A stretch of 64,000 nucleotides of DNA from the NCBI GenBank assembly GCA_008360975.2, contig CM039179.1:52248561-52312560 (forward strand), written 5' to 3'. The DNA comes from Lichenostomus cassidix. Its lineage: Eukaryota > Chordata > Aves > Passeriformes > Meliphagidae. Each line of letters begins with the position of its first letter. Position 1 is the first letter of the stretch. The notes under the pieces were generated by a model that had not been told where the DNA came from, ran no database searches, and worked only from the letters and a program-made list of their open reading frames with translations. Shown piece by piece: positions 1 to 13,600 of this stretch. A program made the translations under genes and the position numbers.

Positions 1-1510
1 CAAATGCTAAACTTTAATAAAATGAATAAAACTATTAAAATCTACTCGTCAAGAATGAAAATGCATCTGTAGGTTATCTAAATATAAGGCAATTATATCC
101 TCATTCTCCAGTCATGAAATTTTTAAAGTTTATTTTCATGAAAATTATTTTTAACAATTTTTCTTTTTTTACCATTTTTCTATTTTCACCTCATTGAAAA
201 TGTAAAAAAACTTCAAAAAGTTCCAATGAAACTTTTTTGCCTTAGAATACTTTGCTTTTTTTCAAAGTTACTAAGTTTGTATTCTTTTTATTCACTTTAA
301 AAATGCTAATATAGTAACTAAATGCTGAAATTTTAACACTTAATGTTTTTAACAGTACTTAAAATCCCAATAAAAAAGAAAAAATTGAAAAGAAAGAAAT
401 CTACCAAAAAATAAACTGAAACTTCTAAATAATATGAATTGGTGCCACTGGCAAATAAGGCAAAATACTAGGAAATTTGATAAGTCAATGATGACATTGT
501 TCATTATAACTACAGCAGTTAGGAAAAAGGTTGCCATTTATGATTGCCTTGTCTAATTTAAATTTTCATATTTTCATTCTTCTTTAATTTTACTTTAATA
601 TGGTGAGGCCTGGCATGCTCAAAATTTTTACACTATTCTGGAAACAGTCTTTAGGAGATATAAAACTAATGACCCAAACTGAAAGAAGTATCTGTTAAAT
701 GGAAACATAAGTCGAGCCAAAATACCTTTTTAGTTCACTGTATATATTACATGCTGAAAGAGTCAAGTTAATCCAAAGTACTGGCATGGAGAGAAAGTCT
801 GTATTCTTTTTTTTGTTGCTGTTGTTGGTCATCTGGCTAATTTTAGGTAAATTTAATATTGAATGGCCCGCTTAGCCTATTATTCGGTCCATGGAAGTAT
901 TGAAAAGAGATACTAAGGAAGGTATTTAAAAGCAGTTGACTTAATAGAATACTTTAAATTCCTTCCAAACTTGTTTAGCTCATAGCAGTAGCCATGGAAA
1001 ATCTTTTCTGCACATACAGAATGTTAATAGAATGTTGAAAACAAGCTGCAGTTGATGTAGAAGCTCTGAAAATTAGAAACTGGGACTGTTATGTGGCCTT
1101 GTCAAATATAAAAATCCTGAGATGACCCATCCTGTGCTGGCCATGTACATGTAGAAGTCAGTGAGGATTAACACACAAGCATTAACTCTCTGAAAGAGAA
1201 ACTCCCTGAGGGGAGAGACAGAGAGCAAGAAGAGCTCTCTGACAAGATTGCAATTGCCCCACTCAACACCTACCTCTTGATTTATTCCATTTTGTCAAAT
1301 AGTGAGAAAATAGTGGGCATAAACACCAATGTGAGGTTTTAAACTGCTTACAGGTTATTATGCTTTGCTATACTTGCTAGGGTAACACAGTAAATGGGGA
1401 AAAAATATAATCTATTGTCCTACTGTCCTCTGCAGTTGTCTTGATTTCATAAAGTGACAGTTGTTTTTTCCTGCAGTAGTTTTCCTTTATCAATACTGAA
1501 TTTCCTTTCT
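1..1510. other. AT-rich non-coding DNA, nothing recognised
   Basis: This stretch is strongly AT-rich with many short A and T runs. Stop codons are dense in all frames and the longest open frame is about 60 codons (349-537, minus), rich in Phe and Leu as expected from translated T-rich DNA. I see no repeat family, splice-flanked exon or RNA gene here. Confidence 0.6.
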
Positions 1511-1580
1511 AAATCATAAAATCATAGAATAGTTTGGTTTTGAAGGGACCTTTGACACAATCCATTCAGTAGAGGATTCC
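1511..1580 (-). mobile_element. CR1 LINE 3' tail, short degraded fragment
   Basis: The bases 'aatcataaaatcatagaat' followed by 'agtttggttttgaagggacc' match the reverse complement of an avian CR1 3' terminus, whose end is a short repeat of the type ATTCTATGAT. The similarity is seen in the terminal repeat and the block just inside it. Beyond about 1580 I cannot align the sequence to a CR1, so the fragment is either truncated or too diverged to follow to about 1760. Orientation is minus because the tail comes first on the plus strand. Confidence 0.6.
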
Positions 1581-4500
1581 TTATAAATTCTCATCAGGCT
1601 GAACAGAGACACCAGTCCATCAGTCAAGGAATTCTTATGCTCTTACTGTATAGTTGCCATAACTCCAGCAACCAGGCCACTATTTAGTCTCAGGCTAAAA
1701 AGTCCTTAACTTTTACAACACACTTCAACAAGCCCCTGGTCCTCACAACAAACCTCCGTACAGAATAAGGGGTAGAATATGACAGTTGAACTTTGCCAAG
1801 ACAAAAATGAGAGAAATTATGGTGGAAAATGGAAAAAGAGAAGAAAGAGGATCACTAGTCCTTAGATCCTGTGTTGATCCTGCTGCATAGAGGGTCCACA
1901 TCTTGGGTCAACAAAGGAAAAAAGAGAGATAGAGAGAGGGGGAAAAAAGAAGGTGAGGGGGACTGACCCACATTATTATCGCACTGTTTCCAGGGTTGAG
2001 GGTTGTTGGGAGTTTTGTTGGATTTTTTGGCTTTTTTTCATAGCTAATTTATAAATACAGTAAAAGCTTCCAGAAGAGAATACTCAGGTAAAATTTCTAA
2101 TATAAAAGGTGGTCATTTATCCTTAGCATTAACTTCCAGTATTTTCACCACAAAACTAACATTTGCTAATATTTTTGTCTCCTTAAAAGACTTTATGTCT
2201 AAAAACCTCCTAAAAATATTGTCAGTTTTTGTTTTCAAGTACATTAATTTATCTGCATAAACACACATTTCTTAAACAAACTGTAATAGATTTGTTGATG
2301 AATCTGACCCAAATAGGATTAGATTTAAAAAGCAGACTAGTTTTCCTTTTTAGGTATATACCAGAAGACAGCCATCTCTGTGTTTTATCAGAACACAGAA
2401 AAAGAACTAGACTGTAGTGACTCTCTGGAGAAAATTCAAATTTGCTGATTTGAAAAGCCTGAGTTAGCATGGCAATAATATATAGATAACCATCTGCTTA
2501 CTTAGATGAATTCAGGGAGCTTCACTAAGACCCATCTAATCAGATTGGAATGTAAGAATCTGTAAACTTTGTAGCAGAGAATTGTCTGGGTTTCACAAGC
2601 AGACTTTCAGGATCAAATTCTAATGTCAGATAAGCAATATCCACATACTAGATCAATAGTTCCTATGTACCTGCATCCAAGTTGAAATTTAAATCTTTTG
2701 AAGCAAGCAATACTGTTGCATAAATCAAGAAGCTGCTATTCTGTAAAATCTCCCAGTGGCTGGAGAGCACTCTGTGCTAGAGTAAGGACTTCAAAATTTG
2801 GCTTGCTATGAGCATAAAACACACTATTCGTAGTCATAGAAGCCAGAACAGTAATATCCCAGAAGCTAAGTATATTGCATTAGCAATGAGCAAATTCATA
2901 ATGGCTTATTCTTTACAGAAGCAAATGCTAATAGGGATCGACTTTCTGGTACAAGTTTCTAAGGATGAAGTCATGCAAAAGCTTAATTCTGTAAATTTGT
3001 TAAACTGCAAAGTGAGAAATTTATAGTAAATAGCTTTTTAATCACCAAGGAACTCAAGTTCCTCAGAAAATGTGAGCCTAGGAATTTTTGTAGTGTCAAT
3101 CAAAAAAACCAAACCAAACAAGCACCAAACCCTCTGGCTCTATAATACTATCTATAATACCGGCTGTGTTCACTGCATCACACATAAACTGAGTCACATT
3201 GTTGACCATATGTAAGATGAATCTTGTACCACAAACTACATAGTCTATTTCTTTTGCTTTTTTTGTATCTTCAGAAAGGAAAGAGAAGAAAAAAAAATAA
3301 TAATAAAAAATATTGTGCAACAATATTTCATAAAGTAAATCAAAGTTATCTTGTCTCAACTTTTAGATTTCTTTTTCGCTACAATGGCAGTTTAGAGAAA
3401 GCATTTAGATTATCCTGACCAACTGGGGAATCACATACTTAAGACGTTTTGGAAGATGACACAAGGAAAAAGTGATTGACCAATACAGGCTCCTGAAATC
3501 CAATTAGTGCAGAATAAGTAATCAGAAATAACATCTCAGATAGAAATCTGATTTATTAATTGGACCAGCATGGGAACTATGTAAATAAAAATAAGCTATT
3601 TATTATGTGCTACCACAGGGAGAAAAGGAAAAACAACACAGATCATTAATTCTTTCAGCAATTAATTACTTATCTGAAGGAGTAAAGATTTGTGAAGTGA
3701 AAATCTCAGGAGCAGCAGACCACCAAGTGCTGTATGCTAAGTGCTGCTAGCTGACTGACCATTTCTTTGCAACTGCTTTTGTCCTTGCAATGTTTTTATA
3801 AGGTCTCAGTGTGAATTAAAATATTAAAAACATTTCTTCTGTTGTTGAATTCACAGTAGTGATGCAAAAAATATGTAGTGTGTGAATTTTTCATCATTGT
3901 ACAAAAATTATGCAACTGCCAAGTCACTGAACAGCAAGGAAAACCACAGGGTGACATAGGAGTAAACTAACAACAAACTTTTGGAAATGTGCAGCCTAAG
4001 AAATGCTAAAGTACATACTTTTGATCTATAGCTTATTTAATAGAAAAGGCAGTCAAAACTAAATGCTTTGCAGTAAAAACTCTCTATGTAGACAAGCCCT
4101 GTCATAGTATTTGTTTCTAACATTCAAGAAGTATCTGTTTATAAATGCATTTGATAATAAATGAAAAGAAATGTGTTTAAGGAAGATCAAAGTCTTCTTT
4201 CAGATAGTGAGGAAATACACATCAAAAATTAGAAAGGGGTCAAACATTATAAGATATACACCAATATTTATGTTCACTTGAAATACCATCCACTGAAACT
4301 ATGGAGAGTCTTATGAGTTAAAAACAGGTTTTTGTTTCCACTGTATTTTTCTTCTGTTTTCTTTCATGCTGGTGTGAAAATAGCACCCAAATGAAAAGAA
4401 AGATATTCAAATGAACAAGTACAGTCAGTTAGTTTAACCATGGTTTTCCCAAAAATATAACTGCCAATCAGGTATTTTGACAGCAGTGCAATTTTTGAAA

Positions 4501-5456
4501 GTTATCTCCTTTTTTAAGTTGAAAGAAATTTTCTGGTTTAGCTGATCTATTGATCTGGAAAAACATATCTTTTTAGGTAATTTAGTTTATTTGACTCCTA
4601 GATCAGCATCACTTCCTAGAAAATATTTTTGAGATGAAAAATTATGGTGAGGTTGTGCTGCTGAAAATTCATACCTTTTTATTTTTCACTGTGGCCCCTA
4701 GTGACTTGATCTCTGCAGAGGTTCCTAGGCTAATGTGACTGCAAAATATGCACCAGTAGCTCAGAAGTCATCTTCATTCATACCTTATACTGAACATGTC
4801 AACACCTTTATAGGAAGACAAAAAATGTCAGCACTATAGAGAGGCCTCCTGCTCTTCTGTATGCTCTGTTCTTCAAAAGGCACAGTTTTCAAACAGCAGG
4901 GCAGGCTAACTTCTGAGAGGTATTTTCAGCAACACCGCTCTCTTCACAGTAAGCCATGTTGAGACATATTTTGACAATATTTTCAGCTGTACAGTTAAAT
5001 CATGTTGATCGTTTATTTATCTTCCAGGGGCCATGCAATATCTGTCACCAAGGACGTTAGCACAACTGTAATTTACCAGGCCTCTCAGTATGAGTCCTCT
5101 ACTGTTCTCAGCTTCCAGAGATTGCAATAACATACTTGCTCAGAACGAAGCAGATGTGACCAGACCATGTGTTCTTTAATCTCATTCATATAAAAGTGGT
5201 GGTTTAGCTTTGAAGAGGTATTGTTGTTTACTAAAGTTTTTTAACAGTACAGAATGCAAGATTCAAGACTTCTCTGAAATAGTTCTAAGAGAGATTTATG
5301 TTGGTAAACCAAGTGCTTAAAGGTATTTTATAACAAAGGTTAAATGCAGAAAGAACTTTTGTTATAGGGAATTTAGAGTGTGCAGAGGAAAAATTCACAG
5401 TCATTCATTTGCCTGAGGTACAAACACAAAAAATAAATCACAAAGTATTTTCATTT
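1581..5456. other. AT-rich non-coding DNA with a purine-rich patch
   Basis: No gene or clear transposon is seen. A purine-rich patch lies at about 1917-1962 (A/G runs with GAGA units), and a T/G-rich patch follows at about 1993-2036. An A/C-rich patch lies at 3100-3130. The longest open frames are 72-87 codons (2808-3026 plus, 3096-3359 minus) and have low-complexity composition, so they are not called as genes. Confidence 0.55.
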
Positions 5457-6391
5457 AATCACAGACAGGTCTGAGGTGGGAAGAGACCTCTGGAAGTCAT
5501 CTGGTTGAGCTGCCCTGTTCAAGCAATCCCACCTAAAGCCAGTTTCCTAGGACAATATCTAGACATCTTTGGAATATCTCCAAGGTTGGTGATGCCATAA
5601 TTTCTCTGGGCAACTGTTTCAGTGCTCAGTCATCCTCACAGTGAAAATTTTTTTCCTATTGTTAGAAGGAACATTCTAACAGTGATTCAGTTTGTGTTCA
5701 CTGTGTCTGGTCCTGTCACTGGGCACTGCTAAGAGTCTGGCTCTGCCCTATCTGCGCCCTCCCTTCAGGTATTTATATACCAAATCCCCCTGAGCCTTCT
5801 CTCTTCTAGGCTAAATAGCTCCAGTTCTTTCAATGTTTCCTTATAAAACGGATGTTTCAGCACCTGTATCATCTTTGTGGCCCTTTGTTGAACTCTCTCC
5901 AGTATGTTGATGACACTCTTGTCCCAGTCCAGTACTTCAGGTGTGGCCCCAACAGCTCTGAGTAGAGTGGGAGAAGCACTTCCCTCGGCCTGCTGGAAAT
6001 ACTTTGCCTAATGCAGCCTTGGATATCATGAGCCTTCTTTGAGTCAAGGGCACAGTGCTGGCTCCTGTTCAACTTATTATCTACCTCCCAAAAGACCTTT
6101 TCTGCAAAGATCTCCTTTCTAGACCTTTGCTGAACAAAATATGGCGCCGGTGGTTGTTCCCTCCCCCCAGCCCCAAGTGCAGGATTTTGCATTTCTTCTT
6201 GAGTTCCATGAGATTCCTGTTAGTCCACTTGTCTAACCTATTGAGGTCCCTCTGGATGTCAACATAACCTTCTATCATATCAGCCACTTCTCCAAGTTTG
6301 GTGCCATTAGCAAACTTCCTGAGAAACTTCCTGGTACATTCTGTCCTATCATCCAGATCATTAATGAAGACCCTGAACAGGATTTGACCAG
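5457..6391 (-). mobile_element. CR1 LINE, 3' part (ORF2 C-terminal region to 3' end)
   Basis: On the plus strand the copy starts with 'aatcacagacaggtctgagg', the complement of a CR1 3' end. It runs through blocks typical of CR1, such as 'tttgtggccctttgttgaac' and 'tcatccagatcattaatgaa'. Read on the minus strand, 6081-6287 still encodes a CR1 ORF2 stretch containing DIQRDLNRLDKW and then NLMELKKKCKILHLG, so this is the reverse transcriptase C-terminal region of a CR1 polyprotein. Stops and shifts break it elsewhere. The copy ends abruptly at about 6391, where sequence from an upstream part of CR1 begins in the opposite orientation (next entry). Confidence 0.93.
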
Positions 6392-6545
6392 GCTCACAGA
6401 GGTATTTTTATCTGGATTTTAGTAAAAATTTTGATACTGTCCTGCACGGCATTCTTCTGGACAAGTTGCCCAGCTGTGGGAAGAGGATTTCAGGTGAACT
6501 GTGTTTCCATCCAGAAAATTGGCTGAAGGGCATAGCTTGAAGGTA
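6392..6545 (+). mobile_element. CR1 LINE, inverted 5' segment (RT region)
   Basis: Directly beside the minus-strand CR1, the plus strand reads 'tatctggattttagtaaaaa' and onward. It translates as YLDFSKNFDTVLHGILLDKL, the CR1 reverse transcriptase block whose intact form carries an FSKAFDTV-like motif. This block lies upstream of the point where the neighbouring minus-strand copy stops. A single CR1 with its 5' segment inverted explains both pieces. The right end at about 6545 is approximate because similarity fades after 'attggctgaagggcatagc'. Two independent insertions meeting exactly here are possible but less likely. Confidence 0.8.
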
Positions 6546-7250
6546 TACACCCTTTTTGTGTTTGGATTTGTTCAGAGTATTTGGTTCTTTCACAGAGGGC
6601 TCCTGGCATTTTTGCCTTATTTCTTGCTTGTTGAGATAAACCACTCTTGCAGTTAAATCTTTTTGTGATATTGTAGGGCTTTAAACACTGTGGCATGATG
6701 TAGAATTATCATTCAATCATTCCCTTTTTTTTTTTGTTTAATCAAGGTTATATTTTATATGACATGAAGTCTGGTTTTCCATCAACATGTATTTCATCTT
6801 TTACAAGAACAAAATGAAAAGACACAATGAAATATATTCATTCAGGTCACTTGGACAATGCATCCTCTGTGTGGCCACAGGCCTCATGAGAGTTATTACT
6901 CAAATGACTCATAAGCCTTTTCTCCTCTATGGGCCAAATTTTACAACTGGGCAATTCATACCAATTCTCTTTGATAGACATGAAGCATAATTTTTACTAC
7001 TTCTGTTGAACTGAAAATACTCTTCTTTCTTACTTCTACCCTTGGAGAATATTGGATGAGTCTAAATGAATCCTGAAAAGTCCTGTAAGAAACTACAGTA
7101 TGTTGAACCTGTTGAGCAATTTCTTGATCAGAAATCAAGCATTCATGTTATTTTTTTCTACTGGAAAATTAAGGTAAAGATATTTGAAAAGTGTATAACA
7201 GCTGCAGCATAGATGTCCTGTTTGTGAGGAATTCTTGGTGTACACAAGTT
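6546..7250. other. AT-rich spacer between CR1 and solo LTR
   Basis: About 700 bp of unique-looking AT-rich DNA with a T run near 6726-6736. Open frames of 60-78 codons occur on both strands but none resembles a known family. Nothing else is recognised. Confidence 0.5.
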
Positions 7251-7256
7251 GAAGGG
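7251..7256. repeat. Target-site duplication GAAGGG (left copy)
   Basis: GAAGGG lies immediately left of the solo LTR and is repeated exactly at 7646-7651 on its right. A perfect 6-bp direct repeat flanking a TG...CA element marks retroviral-type integration. Confidence 0.85.
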
Positions 7257-7645
7257 TGCAGCAGTGCAAAACCTGAAGGCAGCTCTCCCCTGCTGCGGGG
7301 GAGGACTGCCCCAGAACCGGAACACGCAGGATGGTCATTCCATGGCCACGAGCTGTGGGGCTGGTCAGACGCGGTTCTTGTAGAAGCGTTGCAGGTTTAG
7401 AAAGGCAGCTGTTTGGTTCCAGGCCTCCATGGTGTTTTTATTGTGGAAAACAGGGGAGGAGATGGAGGAGGGGGAAGGGAAGGCGAGGGAGGGTACAGGT
7501 TCCATACGAGCCCAGAACCAAAGAGGCCCGTTCCGGATCTGGCTGGGGATTTTATCTCTAGGGATGGGAGGCGGTCCTGACTCACATCCAGTCAGAAGGG
7601 GTCAGGGGGGCGGGGTCAGGGACAGGAAGGACACACATTACAACA
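7257..7645 (-). mobile_element. Solo LTR, 389 bp, endogenous retrovirus (class II-like)
   Basis: The block starts TGCAGCAG and ends TTACAACA on the plus strand, so the LTR proper runs on the minus strand from TGTTGTAATG to CTGCTGCA. It has the TG...CA ends of retroviral LTRs and a perfect flanking 6-bp duplication GAAGGG. A polyadenylation signal AATAAA is present on the minus strand at 7437-7442. The block is GC-rich and CpG-containing, with a strongly purine-rich segment at about 7450-7500, and stands out against the AT-rich surroundings. No gag, pol or env sequence adjoins it, so it is a solo LTR left by recombination between two LTRs. The 6-bp duplication suggests a class II (ERVK-like) family. 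It differs from the 263-bp LTR family found twice elsewhere in the window. Confidence 0.88.
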
Positions 7646-7651
7646 GAAGGG
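7646..7651. repeat. Target-site duplication GAAGGG (right copy)
   Basis: Exact repeat of 7251-7256, immediately right of the LTR end. Confidence 0.85.
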
Positions 7652-10600
7652 GACCAAATATTGTAATTAAAAGTTGGATTATAGAATGGGCTTTTTTACT
7701 TAAAAATACAGCTCCCCTTCCACTGTCCCTAACTTCTTAGTCTTTGTATCTTATTCTTATACGGATATTTTCAATTTAAAAGACCCAATAGTAGGCCTAT
7801 TCATAAAACAACAACATATGATGTTTACTGTTGCAGAAGACCATTTTATCCTCATAAGATCAAACCTATTTTGATAGACATAGTGAAAAAAAAGCTTTTG
7901 GGCTTGCTCGGTTTCTTTTTTTCTTCTTGAAAATCCTTGCTTATCCTTGTACTGAAATACAGACATCAAACAAAACATGCTATATTGAATAATTTAAATA
8001 ATATTACTCATTATTTGCTATCACAGATAGTAAATTTATGACATCAATTTATGGAAACATACTTTTCATCTGAGAATAGATCATTTTAAATGGCAGGTCT
8101 GGTCACCTCACTGTTGTATTAGCTTCATGCAGAAAACATTTTTTGTGACAAGTTTTTATAGCCATGCAAATAAGTTATTTGTGTTTTCTTGGGTGAGTTT
8201 TGTTTTTTGAGAAATAACAAATGTTATTTGAATGGCATTTAGAAACTAGAACAAAGGAACACAGGTAGCATCTAGGTGTCTTCTATTAGGAATCCAAGTA
8301 ACAGAGTTCCTACCTGTTTTCTTAGAGAGTTTTGGGTAGGTTATACAACCACACAGGTTTCACTAACAAAACCAACTTAATTTAGATCCCATTCTTTCTC
8401 CTTCTTTCTCCTGGCCTTAATTTCCTACTCAAAGTACTGCAGCTCTCCACTGATTCAGTTACAGTGCTATAATATGTTGTCTGTGGACTGCAAAGAAAAT
8501 CAGAGCATGGAAGATATTAATAAAAGTACTGTCATAGGGGAGAGACAGGGTGGGAGGCTACTTTCAGTACAGATCATATTGGATATTACTAACAATTATC
8601 AACTATATTAATTTCAATAATAATTAGCAAAATTACATAAAATTTAGTCACCCAATATCCCTAAGAAGTTATAGATTGTTTTAAACCTGATCATTATGAG
8701 TTTTTCAAAGAAGCATCAGTAATATCAGGATTTTGTGGTTTGTGTGTAATATTTATGTTTTAATCCAAAGTACAAGCACTTCATATAGCTCTTGAAAATC
8801 ACATGCAGTCAAGTTGTTTAGAAATTGTGACTGACTTGAGAATACTGTCAGTAAAATTCAACTGCAAACTTAATTGCTGGGTCTATCAAGTTCATGATCA
8901 CATCTAAACAGTGTCAGGGAGAAGAGCATAACACCACTATTGAAAATGCCTCTACCAGAATAATTTGCACATAATACACTAACATATATTTCTATTAATG
9001 TTGTGTATGGGAACCTAAGAAGAATATAAATTTACCATATTATAACAATAAATGGATTCTCTGACTTTTTTTTGTTGCCACAGAACATGCAGTCACCAGA
9101 GAAACTGGGACATTCATATTCTTGTTTTGATGTACATCCAAATTACATATTAGTAGTAATAATAAAAACAATGAGAGTCACATGGTACAGACCCTCCCAA
9201 TTATAGCTGTTTGAACAGCATCTTTTTCTGTCAGTGCCTGTTGCAGACTAAACCTATGAATTTCTTTCCTATCTAACATGAAAATTGCATATTTGGTGAT
9301 AAGCTTTTCTGCAACCCCAAATTTTGGGATTTATATTTATGATTTAGGGTGTCTGCCTGTATCATGACTATTGGAAAAAATGTTTAGTGAATAGGGTATT
9401 AATTACTTCATTTTACATATAATCAAATATTTCAGAAGAGGATTGCATTGTTTCTAAACTTAATATACTCCGTTAGAATAAACATTTTCAAGGCCTTGCT
9501 ATACAATTCCTATCTTTGTTCTAAACATTTGTTGTATTATTACCACTTGAGCTCATTTTCTTCAACAGATATATAATGAATTGTTGTATTGTCTCACTTG
9601 TGTCTATGCTAGTCAGTTGTATGTCCCAAAGGAAGTATACGAAAGTGACAGAAATTCACACTCCCACAACTTTAGTAGTATTAGGAAGATACTGGTTACA
9701 AACATTGAACCCCTAACTAAATTTCTTTTCAACAATCTGTTGTGGCCATATAAAGCATTTGTAGTAGGTTAATTTGTGCTTTGTCCTTGTCTACCAGAGC
9801 TTTAGGGAAATGTGAATAGTATAGGAACTGCATATTCTTGTCATCGTAATGACTCCTCACTGGAGTTTCATGGAATGAGTTCTGGAGGACTGAAAGAGTA
9901 GAAATTATAACAACAGCCATTCAAAACAATTTTGCGCTTTGTGGTGTGACCATTGAAAACTGAACAGTGTTCTTAAAATAGGTATTCCTCAGATAATTCT
10001 TTTAACTTGAATATAGTCATATCAGTAATCTCTCTTTTGTCTTGTTCATTAAATATGAGGGAGAAACTTATTGAAGATGTAACATTTTCAAGTGTTCTAA
10101 TTTTCCCAAGGTCATTAGGAGACTAAAAGGAATTAAACCATACACAACGGCATGCTGCTTGATTACATTTTTAACATCTCATCAGTGTTCTTTAGTGACT
10201 TACATATTTCACTACCTGTTCTTTAAGTTACAGCTCCCGTTGTTTTGATTTCCATACTTTGAGACCTTGTTTAATTATATTGAGGTTCACTCAGAGACCA
10301 GGGGTAAGGAAGGTGAATTAAAAACAATCCTTGATAATCATAAAGACATGATCTACATTGCCTCCCTTGACATGTCTGCTCATATATTCATACAAAATGG
10401 GCCAGAGACATAGAGTTGGCAGGAAAAAAATGTGGTTAGCGGTACTTTTTTTTCTCCATGCTTGTAATCCCATGGCTTTCCACAGACAAAAGTGATGAAT
10501 TACTATCAACCAAGACAGCTTTTTGATGTGTCCTCTTGTACATGAAAAACTGGGCTGAGACCACCTGAAGTCATTTCTCTAGAGATTTTGAACAAGTATA

Positions 10601-13600
10601 AAAAATGGTTTTGTTTTGGACTTGGTAGGCCTCAGAAATGAAAATGCCAGTATGTCAAGGACAACACATCAATCTAATTTGCTACCTGCATTCCCAATCC
10701 TATTCCTTCCCTACTGAAACTGCTGCATGGTATGTGATACAACAGCAACCATATTCCACTATTAAGCTGTAGTTCATTTCAGAAAGTGAGAGCTTTTCTT
10801 TTTAAACAAGCTTTGGTTGCAAAGGCTGTGGGTACAAAAAGCTGGTGAAATACTCATTTATTAATTTTAAAGTCATGAAGGGAACCAATTTAATTAAAAG
10901 AGAGACATAATGGGATGAGAAGTTATAGTTAAATCATTTGATGCCATCAAGTAGCATTGCATTTTTATTATTTTTTAGCTAAAGTACAATTTGATATCTT
11001 ACAGTGGGATTGTTCTGCTTTGTTACTTTTCTGTCTAATAAGACAAGATCAAAAGCAAATGTGGGAAAAAAAACCAAGGTTTATTTAATGTAGCTTAGAA
11101 GCAAAAGGTTTGGGAAAGCTGTGGTTACATGCAAATATTGTTTCTTACATTCATTCATCTGAATGACAAGCATGATTGCTGGTGCCTTCTGATTACAGTG
11201 GACATATAGAAAATAGGATTTTGCAGAGCACACAGGGTCATACAGAAACAGAATTTCTAGAGTACATACAGAAGGGTTACATAGTTTCTGATTTCTGTAT
11301 AAGAATTCTTTGGATAACAGCAGCATTTCCATCCATGTTTTTTTTTTTTCCAATTCTTTGAGAATGAGGAAAATCCTGTTTCCTTTATTTAAATGTGATT
11401 TAAAAAGCCTTCCCTTTTCGAGTACATGACAACATTCATCATTAGCTAAGTTAATGGAGTGACAAAATGCATACACCACTCATGATCAGTTCTAAAATAC
11501 TTCTGCATCTCTGTTGATTTCATTTTTTCTAAGCTTTTTTATACTCCAACTTCAGTACACTGAAGGTACTGTCAGCCATTAAGATTAATAAACATTTATT
11601 TCATGTATGATGATTTCTTTGCGTGTGAGGGTGTGCAAGGTGAGGCATTATGTATAATTAATAATGTGGATAGAAATTTTAACTTAAAGCACTGTACATT
11701 AATTCAGATCCACTAAAATGAAATTATAATATCTTTTTATAATAATTTTCACTACATTGTAATATATACAAAATGTTGCATGAAAAGGTTACATTTTATA
11801 ATTATTTCCTTGTGTCATAACTAGCTGTCATGTTATCCAAGAATATTGCAATTAATTTCTGAAAAACAATATTAGAAATAAGAATATGTATATTTGATAC
11901 AACATAGGCTAAAGTTAGATCAGATTAATTTAATCTTTTCAATCCACTGAGGAAGCATTGATCTTTGCCAAAGTGAATCAACAATTTCCAACAGTATTGA
12001 CTTCAAATAGTGGCCTCCTGAGGGAAAACATGCAGCTGAGCTTGGTTGCATCTATCATAAAGAATAATACCAGAACATCCTACACTACAAGATATTCCAG
12101 AAAGCATGGCACACATGGACATTGTAGCATGAATCCCACATTTGAGGAAGAATTTCCTGCAATCAGTTGAAGGCTCTTCTGACTGTTAGTAAAATGGAAA
12201 CTATTGATAAATTACATGGGCTGTACAATATGAACAATAATTCTAAGTCAAATAATTTATATATTAATTGTATAAACATACTGTAAAATGCAGACAACTG
12301 CAAAATAGGAAGATGCTAAAACCAGGCTTTATGTCATAATATTGCTTCCAGATAAGGAAGAGAAAAACTGTCTTTTTTTATTGAAAGTTACAATTCTGAC
12401 AATTTGACACCTAAAGGATTTTAATTAAAGAAATTTAACTATATAACATTTGTGCATTTCTTATAACTGCTAGAATGAATGGGTTGTAGTCTCAGCTTGC
12501 CTAAGTGAGTATATCCATGGCAAGCCATATTACACCTACAGATATTCATGCATACAACTAAGCAATGAAACATAGCTCTGGTAAAAGAGATGTGCTTAGT
12601 TAGCTAAGTTATTAGTGAATTGACTATGAAAAACACAACCTCTTAAAGTCCTGTGAGGACTCTAAGCTGATAAATTGAGATGTAGTGTAAACTGGAGGTC
12701 TCTATATCCACTGAAATGCTGAAAATCCCTTCTCATCTGCACCCTGCTGGAGGTACTTCTTCACATGAACTTGCTGTTTCACTCCAGACTCTTGAATATC
12801 CATAAATATTTTTCTGCACGCACGCAGATTTTTTTAATAAAAATCACATCTAGTAAAGCTTGAAAAACAATCTAATATTACCATTAAAAATTTCCCTGCA
12901 GATATATAGTAGAGATCTATCCCTTGATCTGCTTTAATTCATATGGCGTGTTGCATTTTTTTTACCTGAAAAATTTCCTGCAAGCCTACAGTTCTGTGTT
13001 TTGGCTTTATCTCAAGCTGTGTAATCAGGGTAACTAGCTGTCCTTGGAAACTACAATATTTATGTATGTCTGCCTGATGAACAGCCATTGTCCTCATGCA
13101 CCCAAGTACAACCAAATTCTACACAGGGTATGGTTGTAGCAGCTAAGAACAGCCTTCTCTTATAGAGGGGGCAAAATGTCAGAGTGTGTTCACAGCAAAG
13201 TTACTCTGTTTCCTGAGACAATTTAAGTCTCTATCTTTCACTGCCCTAGAGACAGTTTTAACTATCAAGCTAACATTTTGATATATTTTTTTCTGGTTAA
13301 AGCCCTTTTTTATGAGGTAATGAGTTGCTCTCGTATGCTGCTGAGATTCCACAACATCAGTCAGAGTTCAAAATATTCAGCAGCTGACAAGAGATACTCA
13401 GAAACTTCCCTACTGGGACAAAATTTCAGCTCCTGTTTACAGAAATGGCTGTGTGAGTAAAACCAAATTACTAGTCATACAAAACAAGTAGTTTTCTTGC
13501 TGTGAAAAATAGATACAAATAGGAACCGCATATGAAATCACTTCTGTGTATGCACATCTGAGCCTGTATTCTCTGAGTAAAATTGCTTGAATGAAAAAAG

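Noticed and set aside
11081..11479. 132-codon minus-strand frame
   Set aside because: No domain, signal peptide or recognisable similarity. A single frame of this length is expected by chance in 64 kb on six frames.
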